Source of the DNA: Strix aluco
Lineage: Eukaryota > Chordata > Aves > Strigiformes > Strigidae
Length of the DNA: 64,000 bases
NCBI RefSeq assembly: GCF_031877795.1
Contig: NC_133934.1
Location: 26,539,716-26,603,715 of the forward strand
Reading direction: 5' to 3'
Part shown: one piece after another, positions 49,801 to 61,680 of the stretch
Numbering within the stretch: the stretch's first letter is position 1
Layout: each line of letters opens with the position of its first letter
Translations under genes and position numbers: made by a program
Notes under the pieces: model-generated
Told to the model about the DNA's origin: nothing
What the model saw: only the letters and a program-made list of their open reading frames with translations
The model's database searches: none

Positions 49801-52800
49801 AACAAACAGCGTATTCAGCTACATAGTACACATGATCAAGACGCTGCTGTTGAAACTGTGGGTGGAGATACAACAAAGCAGATTTCTACTTGCATTTAAA
49901 CCTTATTTTGTATTACAGTGCCATCGAGAGGGATGGAGGCACTTGTCACAGCTATTGTTTGTCTTTCTAAAGTTAATTGCACTTTAAAGGTGTTTTTTCC
50001 CTACCTGTCATACCAGAGGCAGAACTAGAAACTGCCAGGAACAACTTTGTGCAACAAAGCTGCATAAAGGTACAATCATCTATATTTGATGTAGAATCAA
50101 ATAAAACTCAGAGGAATTAGAGACAAAGGTAAACTTACAGGCCTAAATGTTTGAAGTTCAATTTCTGCATCAAGATCAAGACAGTCTTATTCTACCCTGT
50201 AGATTTGTGGCATTTAATCTCATGGCAGCCACGTCAGAGGCTTCCCCTTGGACAGGATATAAAGTCAGCTGTGATGTGTTGATGTCAGACTTAGGAGTTA
50301 CTGAGACAGGAATGGACACTGATGGGGTGTGAGGGATATGCAGCGTGAATGCACAGCCTGATGTTAATGCAATGGGTAGAGCCTTCCCTCTTTAGCCATC
50401 CTCACTCATAAAACGGTCCCTGTCAACTTCACAGCTGGAGTTAAATCCAGATGAGAATCCAGAGTTCATTTTGACACTGGATTAACAGTGAAATTTGTTT
50501 GTTCTTGGATTTTTAGCCATGAGGTTTTCTGCCAAAGCAGATGTGTGTTAAATCTATCAGTTTAAATGAAGTATTGTTCATCAATTACACATTAAGGTTA
50601 AGACCTTAAAATCTTTCACTACATGGTGCCGAGTGTTTGGGTGATCACCCAGCATGAACATGGCCCTCTCTCCTGAAGGGAATGGAAATTATTAAACTCA
50701 GTGCAGGTTTAGCGAGCTGCAGCATGGAAAGAGAGAGGCTCTGACTCATCTACTCTGCAAACAACCGCATGAGACTGCAGTTTCACTTTTTGATGTGGTC
50801 TTGTTATAGAAGTGTGTGCCAGCTGAATTATCACGATGAAATACTATTCCTTCCACCTGGTTAAGCACTTGGTAATTTTACTTGAGGTTCTGGGGGAGGA
50901 GAGTTGAAGCTGCTTCAGTGGGCGTGGTACCCACAATTCAAACAGTAATTCAGTGCTCAGTGCCTTCAGGGAGGAGCTGAACTCTCCCACCCACTCTCTT
51001 TATCCCTTTTATGGAGGAGCAAAGGGAGGTGCATGCAGAAAGGAGTAGGTCTTGTCCTCTGAGGTCCACCACACACATAAGAAACTCTTCAAGGAGACTG
51101 CAGTGAAATAAGGAGGCCTCTGCTGTCTGTGTGCCAGACAATGTTTGTTATATAAAATGTTTAGTGAGATTAGGGAACACTCCTGTGTTTTATCAGAACT
51201 ATGTAATGACAGAAGAAGAAGAAGCTCTAAGATGCATAGTCCCTCCTTTGGTATCCGACAAACCTCCCTCTACCTTACTGCATGCATCTGTAGATCACTG
51301 TGCTGCGCTGCTGTTATGATTTGGGAATGCTTTTAATTGTAATGTTCAGTGTGCAGTTGCAAATTATATTAATTTTGGCATCTTTGTAGCTATACCAAGA
51401 AGCAACTAATGACAGTCACTGGGCTCTGCCTACTGGACACCTCCCCTGTTCTGTGGTCTCCAGCCCTGTTGGGAGGGGATGCAGCATATCCTCCTACAGC
51501 AAACAGTATTGTCTCCCTTTAACATTCACTAGCCCTTCAGTAAAACTTCCCCTGGAGTATTGCTTGGACGGGGATTTCAGGACTAAAAATATTTCACTGA
51601 AAAGTTTGTCATTGGCATTTCCACCATTTGTCACCCCCCCTTCACAGATAAATGTCATTGGGAAGTTGATGAGATGCCACTGGGCTCAAGGTGACCAAAA
51701 ATTGGCTGTTTCACATAAATTAAAGTGACCAGGAAGTTTTTGACTCAGACAGCCTGATCAATTGCAAGTGTACAGCTCCAAGTCTGAAGATAAGATGACA
51801 GCTCTTGGCCATGTAATCTCACTTCTCTTCTGAATCTTAAATGCTGATTCTTGATGAGGAGAAACACATATAAAAACACTATATAAACATCACATGTATA
51901 AAAACACTAGATAACTGTGAAAGTCTGAGTCCTGCACTAACAAGCATTTGACTACTGGGTCCTTTTATCTCCCACCTAATGGGAGATAACAGGTAGCCTG
52001 ACCATGCTCCTATTTAAAAGGAGTTAAGGTTTTCCTTATCCTATACCTCAGAACACAAATATGACACCCCAAAAATAGGGGCAGATCATTTGATTACAGG
52101 AGATGTGAAAGCTTTATCTTTGCCAGGGAGCTAATTGCCTGAAATGAAGAGACTGGAGATTCTGGACAGAATTAGGCCAGAAGTAAGGCAAAGCTTACTG
52201 TGGAGTAAACTGCTTGGATAAAATACCTGTGGGTCAATGCTCTTGCTCTTTGATGAAGGGCGAAGTAATTTACACTTTTTTACCTTGTGTTTTGTTGAGT
52301 AGGAGTGTGTAGGCATGGGTAGTTACCATGGAATATGTGACATGCTGTAAATTCACACTGTCAATTAATTTCTTCATGTGCCCATGCTCTCAGACAGAGG
52401 AACACCCTGTTTCTGGATGGTGAGTGAGGAGAGCTGTGAGGAAGATACACTGTCAAAACAAAGCTGCTTCTGTGCATATGTAGTAGGAAAATCAAGTGGC
52501 TGAGAAACCTTATGGCCACAAACGGTGTGCCTGCAGGCTTCCCCATGGTCTTGGCCATCTCAGGCTGACTCAAAGGCAGCACACCGATTCTGCCCTGCAG
52601 AACCTCAAGGGGAAGGGACTACTGGCAGAAACAAGAGCTGGAGTGTTGAAGGTGGCATCTTCAACTCAGATGCCAACACCCCAATTAAAATTGGTAGGCA
52701 CCCAAACCCCTTCTTCAAGGTTTTGTAGCCACAAAAAGAACAAGAAAAAAAAAAATATTGCTTGCTTCTGCAGGACCAGACGGGGGAATTTTGTGGAAGA

Positions 52801-54069
52801 TAAAAGCTGAACTTGCTTCAGTGCTTATTGTAGGGTTTGAGAGGTAGAGATAAGCATGCTCCTGAATCTTTGGCCCAGGAAGCTTTTCTTTGCTTCCTGC
52901 ACTCACGTTGGGCTTGGCTGTGCTCTGTCCATAGGAGTATTACCACATATTTCATCACTGGATTTTTCAGCTTAATTTTGCTGCTTAATTTTCCTTCAGG
53001 AGCCTTCAGAAGTATTTATTTTTCCTCAGCCTCCCTGGTGGAAAGGAGGTAGATAGCCATACTTCCATTCAGGTTGGGATGAGCAATTCCAGTGATGGGG
53101 ATGTGTGCAAGCAGCTGTGGGAGGCTGGGAAGCTTCTCCTGGGCATGGGAGCTGCTGGCAGCACCCACCGCACTGCTGCCCTAGTTCAGCTTTTGCAGCC
53201 ACTGTCACAGAAAACCAAGTAAATTGTGGTTTTTTTTTTTAAAGTTACCTTCTTTGGGTAACGTTAAGTACTGAGGTTAGTGCCGGGTGTTAAAATACTC
53301 TCCTGGTTCTGGAGTTCTTTCACAGGGGCTCAGATAAGGTGGGGGAGCCACTTGTGCTCAGCGCCGATTGGTGAGCGAGCTGAAGTAAACTACGCGGCTT
53401 AACCACAGGGGCCTGTTTTCTTTCTGCGCCGGAAACACCTGCCAAAAAGGCTGCGTTCACTTGGGCTATACGAAGAAAAGACTCAAATAAAACTTCCAGC
53501 CATATAGCAACAGGTCAGGAGGTGATATTTGGTGCACTGGCTTGAATTCAAGGCAGCTCACTGTGTCGTTTCACCAGGTGCGTGACAAAGATAGGGGCAT
53601 GGGATGTCAGGCTTCTGTGAAATGCATTTTTCACAACAGGCTGTGTGCTGCCAGCTCACTGGGAGGTGCATTTCGCCTACTGGCTAAAAGAATTTGGAAA
53701 AAATACATTGCAACAGAACGACCGTGTGTGATTCATACCCCATACTGCAAGGCACTGGCCTCGGAGCTGCTGGCCCCAGTGTGGAGGCATGGTGCCGTGG
53801 TCCAACTGACCCACAACACAATGCGGTGAGCAGCTCTTCCTCGAGCACTGCTGCAGCCCAGGCGGTGCTGTATGCAGGGTCTGCACATCCCCCAGTCGTC
53901 CGACAATAGAGGTGCTGCAGCCCTGCCCCAGGGTGGCCCAGACCCTTGGTACCATGTTCTCGGCCGAAATGGTGACCTTGCATTTCTGTAATCTGAAGGG
54001 ATAGCTTGGTGGTGCTTCATGAGGAGGAGCAGTTGGCTGCTTTTATCCCCTCTGAACTCTTTGACATGT

Positions 54070-54092
54070 GGAAGCTCCCTCTTGATGTAACA
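54070..54092. repeat. Dispersed 23-bp repeat, copy 2
   Basis: This is the exact counterpart of 46875-46897. Outside the match the two loci cannot be aligned by eye. I found no target-site duplication. Confidence 0.5.
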
Positions 54093-54597
54093 TTTGCATG
54101 TCAAAAACCCAGGGCAAGTCACAGCCCAAGCGCAAGAACATGCAAGCTCTGCACCCATGCCTGGTGAAGAGCAGCCCGCAGAGGAGGGGCAGCCTGTAAT
54201 GCCTGATCGGACAAACAGTTAAACGGTTTTGCCTCCTCCTCCTTTCCACTGCACACGATTCACTGCTTACGCCCTGCTTGTCAGCATTTCTCCTCCGACA
54301 AAATGGAGGCTTGCCAAGCTGGGGCACATTTAAATGTCAAGATCTGGGAAAAAGTCATCCTGCCTCTTTTAAACTTTGCTAATATGGGCCCAGTAAAAGC
54401 ACAGGCAGCTGCTTAATCTGGTACATTTTCCATGTTTGTCCAATAAGCAGGTCTAAGTTCTAGCACTGGGGACCCTGGTGGGGACAATACCTGTGGCCCA
54501 TGAAAGCCATCCCTTGAGTCTTGCAAGCCCAGCTGGGTCTGAGAGGTCTTAGCCCTCCAAGTGTCATCTCCTATCCACACCTCTGGGTGGGTGCAGG

Positions 54598-54666
54598 GAT
54601 GTATGGATGGACGAATGCATGGATGAACACGTGTGTGAATGCACATATAGATGCATAGATGGATAT
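54598..54666 (+). repeat. Degenerate ATGG/GGAT tetranucleotide repeat
   Basis: Repeated GGATG, GAATGCATGG and ATAGATGCATAGATGG units form an imperfect low-complexity repeat. It produces the His/Ile/Pro-rich minus-strand frame seen across it, which is not a gene. Confidence 0.7.
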
Positions 54667-57600
54667 TGGTCTGCAGCACACAGAGCCCACCGGTCCCTTC
54701 CTGACCATGAAAGCAGCAGGTGATCTGCATGGCTGCAGCAGGGTCTGAAGTGCTATGCTATGGTCTCACCCCCAGTTCCCGTCAGGTGTCTGTACGGGTG
54801 ACTGCAGTTAGCAAGTCTTGCAGAAAGTGATGTCTCTGAGGGCTGAGCATGCTTGAGACAGGAGGATGGCATTGGCTTACAAGCTACAGTATCCTGAACA
54901 GCTCATGCTGCTGCTTGTTGCGAGCACCATCCAGTGCAGAGCAACTCTCAGGACACAGTGGACATGTCTCCTAAATATCTTTTAGCATTTTGGTTTGTAG
55001 TAGGTGGGCTTTTGTGAAGCTGCCAAAGTACACCAAAAGGGTGCAGTTTGGGCACTTGCAGAACCCACTTTGTGAACTACATGGTGAGGGCCAGAAACAC
55101 TTGTGGAAGAACTAGCCTTTGGCAATCATCTCATGTCCAGGCATGAAAAGACCAGGGATCAGCTGAGGGTTAAAACTTAAATATCCATTGAATAAAGAAT
55201 ATCTTTATTGAAAAAAAAAGAGCTAACACAAAATGCCCTGACACTAATGTGACCTCAGTGGCAGAAAGATAGCCACATCCATATATTCAGAGTTGGAGGA
55301 GATACTGTAACAGGAACAAGATGGCTTGAATGGGTTGCTGGAGCTCTACAGATGACATGCATTGAGTCTGTTCCTCTCATCCTTGTGAAAGTTCACTTTA
55401 TTGTTAAATTTCCCTCAGGCATTGCACACGAGATATACCGGTCATTAATATTACACATGCTGGTTTATTCTATTGCATGACCAACAACAGTGCATTTTCA
55501 GTAAAATCCTCTTATGATTTTTGCTGTTTAACCCCCTAAAGGTTTTCATTCCAAAGGTTAGTAGCAAACAAACCATATGAGATGCCTGTAGTGATAAGAT
55601 GTAAGAACTCACACTGCCGAGCAACTGGGGGTGAGAGGATGGGCTGTGCTATGAAGTGACCATGCTGTTGTGAAAGCCAAGCTGAGATGCAAGACTTGGT
55701 TCCAAATTGACCTAGTCTTAAAGTAAATCTGAGTTTCTGAAGAAATGAGGGCAACATGCCAGGAAGTAAAGAGCTGAGTAAATCTAAATGAGTGATTTGT
55801 AGGGTCCAGCCTACATAAGACTGTTGGAATTTGTGGCTAGAGAGTGTTAGATATCTTTATGAATACTCAATGCAGAATGCATATGTGAAATAACACAAAA
55901 AGCTTTTAATAATTTTAAGGTCTGAGCTCTCCAAGTCCCAACTTGTAGGATATGGTGTCTAAGGCTTGATCTCCATAAGGAATTTGTGTGCTACATCCAG
56001 TCTCTACATTAGTTTACCTTGACTTTTTGAGAATCATGTTTGTGTATGATTTTGCCCTCCTCTGCTACAGACTGAGCCTGGAAAGAAGAAACAAGTATCT
56101 ATCAGTAAAGTATCTATCTGCATCTATCCAGTCACATTGCTAGGGTAAAGCAAGGTTAAACTTGTCTGTTCAAGTTGTCAGTTGATTCCTTTTCTTAGGA
56201 AGTGGCTGCATTTCAGTGCTGTTGTGCCCAATGGATTACAGAATTTTTTACACTGTGATGCAAAGCTTCACCCCTGTGATGTGCACAAGGCTTTGCAAGG
56301 AAAGCTCCTTGGAAGTTTTAACAATACATCAGTTAAACTGATGTAATTTCCTTTCCCTTGCCTGGCTTTGTTATCCAGGAGTGGTTGCTGCAGTAACTTA
56401 GACTTGGGATACACAGCAGTTAAAACTATGTGTGGTTGCACTATAGGAAGATAGTGCCCCAGGAAGACTACTTCACAGAGGTGTTTTTAGGACAGAATTT
56501 GATGGAAACTTTTTAGCAGGAGAACCAACCTATGGCATTTTCTTACTTGGTCTCAGCTGGGTCAGTACAGCTTTTTGTAGATCTACATGATAAAATTAAT
56601 CTGATCACTTTTAATCTATGTTTGTTTCTATATTTGCCTCAGGTTTAGCCAAGCAAAGTGTACTAGCTGAGGGGGGTGGCACAGAGAGGTAATCAACAGT
56701 GGTGGACGAGAAAGGGTTTACAGTAAGCTGATATTGCTGCTGAGAAAACACTTGTGAACCTGTAGGTGCAGCACAGTCTTAAGCATTTGTTCAGGAGCTC
56801 TTCTCCCTGTTGGGAGAAAAGTAACCACTGCCATTTGGAACTGCTCATAGAGCTGAGGAACCATTGTGGGACAGCTGCTCTGCATAGTGGCATTCAGCAG
56901 ATTTTTGTGAGATCCTCCTCCACGCCATTCTCCCCTCCTTGCCTGGCATCATGGAGATCATCACTGGGGACACCCAGAGAGGCTTTCCTGACTTTGGGTT
57001 GGCCATAGTGAGCTCTACATCCTTTTTCATCCCACCTCTTAAGTGAACTGGAATTACATCAAAATGGAGAGACAGTACATTTCTATCTTTGAGATTCTTA
57101 GTGTGAAGCCATCACTGTTACTGTCCCAAATCCCTGGTTTCTATCCGAGACAGGCCAGCATCCCCTTCCCTCTCAGAAAATTAAGGAGCAGTAAAATGAG
57201 AGCATTTACCATCATTGCAACTGAAAACACTCTTCTCACAGCCTTGAAAAGGTTGATTCACACTTGGATTTTAACAGAGACCAGCTCGGCAGGGATGGAA
57301 TGAACTTTCAGCTGCACACCCAAGGACAGCCTCAAGGTTGCTGTTCCCCATGCTGTCTTGGTTACTGCAGCCTGCTACGCTTCTGTGATGTGCATCAGTA
57401 CTTTTCTGGTAGCACAAGGCACAGTAAAACAGGTCCTCCAGTCACTTTCCTCCAACCTGTCATTGCCACATGCCAGCCCCTGAGTTTCAGGATGAAAGAG
57501 CAGTCCAGCACTCTATGTGTGATCACACAGCATAAGGCTGAGCAGTCATGCCCACAAACACTTGGGCCTGTGCAGTCAGTTTCATCCCCACCATCATGCA

Positions 57601-58958
57601 CAAAGCAGAATCCTGCTTTTCCTTCCCTAACAAATCTCTTTTCCCTCTTGAGTAAAACATTCATGACACAGAGAACCCCCTTAATATTCTCACAATAAAC
57701 CAGAGCCTCCCCCTCACTCCTGAAGCACGCCTTCTCCCACCTCCCCTCAATAACCAAGGCTGGTGAGCCAAACTCTTCCTTCTTTCTCTCATCACCTGGC
57801 CTAAGACCTCTGCTTCCTCTGGCACTTTTCACATGGGTATTTTAACTAAACCAATTATCTTGCAGTCACAGAGTTCTAGCCACACTGACATAGTCACTTC
57901 ACATTCATAAATATGAGCAAGATGACTGGGACTCAGCATCAGCATCACAGCGTGCTAATTCTGCAACAGCTTGTAGTAAAGCTGTAGAAGGGGAGCTACC
58001 AAATGTATGCCAGGCAATTAACAGATTCTTGTCTACTATCACAGCTCTGTCTTTGTAGTGTGCTCTGCATGGAAAACAGAGCAAGAACTTTCTGTAACTA
58101 ACGATCCCCTTAAAAACTAGATTGGGTATTGAACAGGGCAGTACAATGCTGTTTTCTGTATACCAAGTTGTTACCTAGGTAGCTCCTGAACACGCTGATG
58201 TGGTGCACTACAAGGGATGCCATTACTTCAAACACTGTCATTATGAAAGGTGACACTCAACCTTATGATGCTGCTTCTCAGATAATAGTTATTTAAACTA
58301 GATTAAGAATCTTTCCTTAACAAGTGCTCCAATCACAGAATGGTTATTTATGTTAGCAATCTTTTATATTCTCTGCTACAAAAGATCCTTTGAACTGAGC
58401 AGGGTCATCTTTGACATGTTAGCCACATTTCAACTAAAGGCTACTTTTGGTCAGTATCCAGGTTTGATATATCCTTTGAAGAGGGATCAGCAAAGGATCC
58501 TAAGAATCATCAAGGGGAAGGCTCCATAGTAAGGAGACTTGAGCCTGCAGCAGCAACAGCTGAGGTTGGATGTAGCTGCTATGGAAATGTAACTTGGACA
58601 ACAGGGTCAACTTTCCTGCTGGTATCACGTTCTGGTAGCAACTAAATTCCCTCCACACTCACAGCTTCTAATCACAACTATCAGCTAGGTTTACTTCTCA
58701 TTGCATTAGACAGTAAAAAGGATGTACACTTTTATCAAGTTATCTTGTCACCACTATGATGAATAGCCGTTCACCAGGGCATAAACAGGAAGACTAGAGA
58801 AGTTCTTGAAAGAAAATGCAGTTTAATAGTCACACAAGGTCAAAATACAATTAGAACAAACACACAACAGCATGCACACTGACCCACAAGCCACAGGTGG
58901 GAAAAGTCACCTTGCACTTGTTACTCCCCTTCTCTGTAACTTTACAGAGCACTGAAAC

Positions 58959-58964
58959 TTTATT
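58959..58964 (-). terminator. Polyadenylation signal of minus-strand recombinase-like gene
   Basis: AATAAA on the minus strand (TTTATT on +) lies 82-88 bases downstream of the stop codon. It is followed by a T/G-rich stretch. A tight 3' end of this kind supports a complete transcription unit. Confidence 0.6.
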
Positions 58965-59046
58965 CTGTATAAAGTATAACATTTCTGCATTGCAGAAGAT
59001 ACCCCTTACTATGAGAGCCTAACAGATAAATGAAACTAGGTCTTCT

Positions 59047-59957
59047 TCAGGATCTCCACCACAACCTTGTTATTCTGTTAATAGCTTCATCAGAATAGCC
59101 ATGAGATACCGCTGTTACAACAGTGCCCAGCCAGAAGGAATGCACACCATATTGGCTTGGAGGAAGTCCCGCAAGCCCAAGAGCACAGCGGAAGACAGTT
59201 AGGAACTCCCTCTTTGTCACAGCCATACTGTCTGAGTGCATGAAGAGAGGGCCCTCTCCTTGTGGCCGTGCTGCCACATAGAGACGGAGAGCTTCAACAG
59301 GACATACCCACATCTCTCTAGATAATCTCAGTTGAATCAAATACCTCTCTTGGCCCATATGAGATGTATGTAAACAAAGGTTTGCACTCCCTTCAGTCAG
59401 CTGGAGGTCACTCAAGTACAGGAGCTCTGGCTGTGCTAGATTTTGGTGATTTGCCACCATCTCTTCTATACGGAGTGCACCAAAAAAAGCTACAGTAAAC
59501 ATGGCACGAAACAATACACACTCATAAGGAGAGCTACACACAGATTCCAAAGTCCCCAGGAGAGATCTTAACACTTCAATAGTTACAGGAGAGTATTTAT
59601 GATTTGAAGAGCCAGTCCTACGTTTCAACCTTGATACCATGTGACGGATAACAGGATCTTGAAGAGGATCAGGATAATTTACCATTCTGGAGATGAAGGA
59701 CAGTCCTTCCATATACATTATTATTTTTATGGGAGGCAGATCCTGGGACTCCATGACAACCAGGAACTTTTTCACTTGATCCACTGGAATTGGCCAGACT
59801 GCAGATAAAGCCATGTCTTCTCTAAAGGCAAGAAAATTCTTCAGGCCTTCATGGTAGACCTGCCATAAGTGGCTATCTCCTGAGTCCTCCAGTAACCGCA
59901 GAGCCTTCAGGGGCCAAGGGCCCAAAGGATGCTTCTCAGGAACCTGGCTGAGTTCAC
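59047..59957 (-). CDS. Exon 2 of minus-strand recombinase-like gene
   Basis: It is open from the acceptor to TGA (59049-59047) and carries the whole recombinase region. It begins GELSQVPEKHPLGPWPLK, aligning with KHSLGPRPLK of the second copy. About 60 % of residues are identical by eye over the 150 or so residues shared with the partial plus-strand copy. Confidence 0.8.
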
Positions 59958-60581
59958 CTGCTAAAAAACATCCACATTAGCAATGGCAAACAAGACAGTC
60001 TCACAGACAGAAGTTTTGTTCCTTTCAACACACTTCAGCTTTTTCTTGAACTTCTCTGGAAAAAAGCCTGTCCTATGCATTCTTACAACTCACCTGCACA
60101 GCTTCAAACAGCCAGCACACAGGAGAAAGATTATCAAAAACCATAAAAAAACAGATTTCTCTCTTTAAAGCAACACCTCGAGCCTGGTGACAGATGCAGC
60201 ACACTACCACAAGGTTTCTGCAACCCCAGACCTCCATCAATGAGCACAAGGGGTTGGTAGTGACAAAGCCACCACAAACTAGCAAGATTAAGCAGTGCAC
60301 ACAGGTCCCAGAAGTCTTCCAGCACTGGGGTCAGACCCCACAGAAGAACGTGCCAAGCCTCTCTGCCCACCTCCCCCGCCATGCAGCCTGCCAACCCCCC
60401 CAAGGCCACACTCACCAGCTTCTTCCCTGCTGCCAGCCTCCACTCCGCTGGGATCCCACGATGAGGCACAGTCACCCAGACCACGCAGCAGCCACTCCAT
60501 ACCGGGCTCCCGCCGCAGTAGTGCCAGCAGCGCCCAAAAGGGCGAAGAGGCGGCGGACAGCTCGACCCCACTGCTCTGCAT
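59047..60581 (-). CDS. Tyrosine-recombinase-like protein, minus-strand copy (two exons, complete)
   Basis: Exon 1 (60581-60416) and exon 2 (59957-59047) join through a 458-bp GT-AG intron in phase 1 to give 358 residues. The ATG at 60581 is the first after the predicted start site. Residues 1-55 come from exon 1. The second exon encodes an N-terminal helical core-binding-like part (about 67-165), then the recombinase fold with FFGALRIEE (catalytic Arg I at 218) and YGVHSFWLG. In the usual HxFR box the histidine (328) remains, but the arginine is Trp331. No lysine occurs around residues 247-272, where the beta-hairpin lysine is expected. The protein ends at RLWWRS, before the segment that normally carries the nucleophilic tyrosine. 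The frame is nevertheless open over 303 codons. The family resembles recombinases of DIRS/Ngaro or Crypton elements. A captured, catalytically inactive host gene is my inference. A recent pseudogene is the alternative. Confidence 0.75.
59958..60415 (-). other. Intron of minus-strand recombinase-like gene
   Basis: The intron is 458 bp, with donor GTGAGT and acceptor TTTTTTAGCAG. The two adjacent AGs (a NAGNAG acceptor) would give in-frame products differing by one codon. An overlapping open frame at 60134-60646 is a shadow. Confidence 0.7.
60416..60581 (-). CDS. Exon 1 of minus-strand recombinase-like gene
   Basis: It encodes 55 residues plus one base, MQSSGVEL to GSREEA, and ends at GCT G before the donor GTGAGT. 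The core SPFWALLALL, then EPGMEWL, matches APFWEMLALL, then EPGMEWL, in exon 1 of the plus-strand copy. This shows that the short first exon is a real coding exon and that it duplicated with the gene. Confidence 0.78.
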
Positions 60582-60960
60582 CGCCCACAAAATGGCACCC
60601 ACACAGCCAGAAGCACGAAGCCGCAAACCGAATAGGCGGCCTCCATGCTGCTCTTTTATAGCCGGCCGTAACCAATCAGAGCGTCCCCCGCCCGCCCTCG
60701 CCCCTTTCTCACCCAATCGCGAAGGCGCGGCTCTGCGCCCCGCCCCGCCCGGGGTGGAGCCTATGCCTGAGGGACGGAGCGGGGCGGCGGGGTCGCCTCA
60801 GCGGGGTCTCCCCGCCCTGCCTCCTGCCCACCGGCCTGGGCGGGAATGGCCCGGAAAGATTAGCCTGGAGATAAACGGCCCGTTATCGCCTTCATTGTGC
60901 TGCGACTGGGGCTGAGGAAGGAGCCGGCGGTGACAGAGGGTGTGCCGCGAGTTCGCCTCC
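60420..60960. promoter_or_regulatory. CpG island over the minus-strand gene's first exon
   Basis: It is strikingly GC- and CpG-rich compared with the AT-rich flanks, and it covers exon 1, the promoter and about 250 bases upstream. Dense CpG retention implies germline hypomethylation and an active promoter. Confidence 0.65.
60620..60730 (-). promoter_or_regulatory. Promoter of minus-strand recombinase-like gene
   Basis: TATAAAAG on the minus strand (60660-60653) predicts a start near 60625-60630 and a 5' UTR of about 45 bases. Upstream are two CCAAT-box (NF-Y type) motifs, at 60672-60676 and 60713-60717, written CCAAT on the plus strand. A GC-box-like stretch lies between them. The whole lies in a CpG-rich island, about 60420-60960. 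Confidence 0.6.
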
Positions 60961-61018
60961 GCCGCTTGAGGCCTGCCAGCTGATGCCTGTAAGCAGTTGG
61001 TGCCTGCAAATTGAGGCC

Positions 61019-61680
61019 TGTAACAATTAGCGATAAGAGAAGCTTGTCATTTTACCTTATATGGTCATGTTGTACCCAACTGTGTATACTTGGAAGTCGA
61101 TGATATTATGCAATCTAGGTGAGACTCCCAAAGAAATCTTACTTTGGAAGTCTCAAAGGTGGAAAACTTTGAGAAATTCTTTTACCAGACAAAATAATTT
61201 GAATTTAACAAGGACTGAGTGATTAAAGTGTACAGAGAAGATATCATAACCTTGAGAATAGGTTAGGATCCTGGCAGAATTGCTCAAATAAGGTGGATAA
61301 GAAAGAACAGCTTGGCCGCACAACATCCAGTTCCCATTTGGGAAACATCCAAGGAGAAGAAATAGTCCTCAAAAGATTTCTGACCATAAAAGTGAAAAAG
61401 GAGTAGGTGGCTAACTCCCCAAACACCCACCAATGACCCCCTGAGACCCCCGCACATGCATACTGTAGTTTTACAATGCCAGTGGAAAGGTGGAGCCTTC
61501 TTGGAAAATGTAGGAATATTCATGTCTTTAAGGTATGTAAAGGCTGAACTTTTGTTTTAGTGCATGCACGTTAGGTGGAGTGATCCCCTGTGCATCCAGT
61601 GCTGCAACAAAGAATGCCTGCCTTCCAAAACTTCAAACTAAGTCTTAGAGGGTTCTTTTGAGACCAGATTTACAGTAACA
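61019..61680 (+). mobile_element. Probable solo LTR of an endogenous retrovirus
   Basis: The segment starts TGTAACAATTAG and ends TTTACAGTAACA, with short related ends. Its 3' part (about 61560-61680) resembles the R/U5 region of avian ERVL-type LTRs: a GATCCCCTGTGCATCCAGTG motif, then a degenerate polyadenylation region GCAACAAAGAATGCCTGC, then CTTCAAACTAAGTCTTAGAG. Base composition differs sharply from the two flanking CpG islands. I found no target-site duplication, so the borders are approximate. No retroviral coding sequence is attached. Confidence 0.45.

Larger units (their letters stand above)
36926..58930. other. 22-kb gene-free intergenic stretch
   Basis: No open frame in this interval has a recognisable domain, and none can be linked by splice sites into a gene. 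In particular the large conserved CHRNA9 exons, whose gene follows RHOH in human, are absent. The interval holds a degenerate GGAT repeat (54598-54666), a 23-bp dispersed repeat pair (46875-46897 and 54070-54092) and ordinary AT-rich sequence. Apparent frames at 41511-42041 and 45198-45722 show no family match. Confidence 0.55.

Noticed and set aside
54413-54730. Minus-strand frame rich in His, Pro and Ile
   Set aside because: It is produced by the degenerate tetranucleotide repeat at 54598-54666.
60134-60646. 170-codon minus-strand frame starting MEAAYSVCG
   Set aside because: Its ATG lies only a few bases from the TATA box, upstream of the expected start site, and it runs through the intron. 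It is a shadow of recombinase-like exon 1 in another frame.
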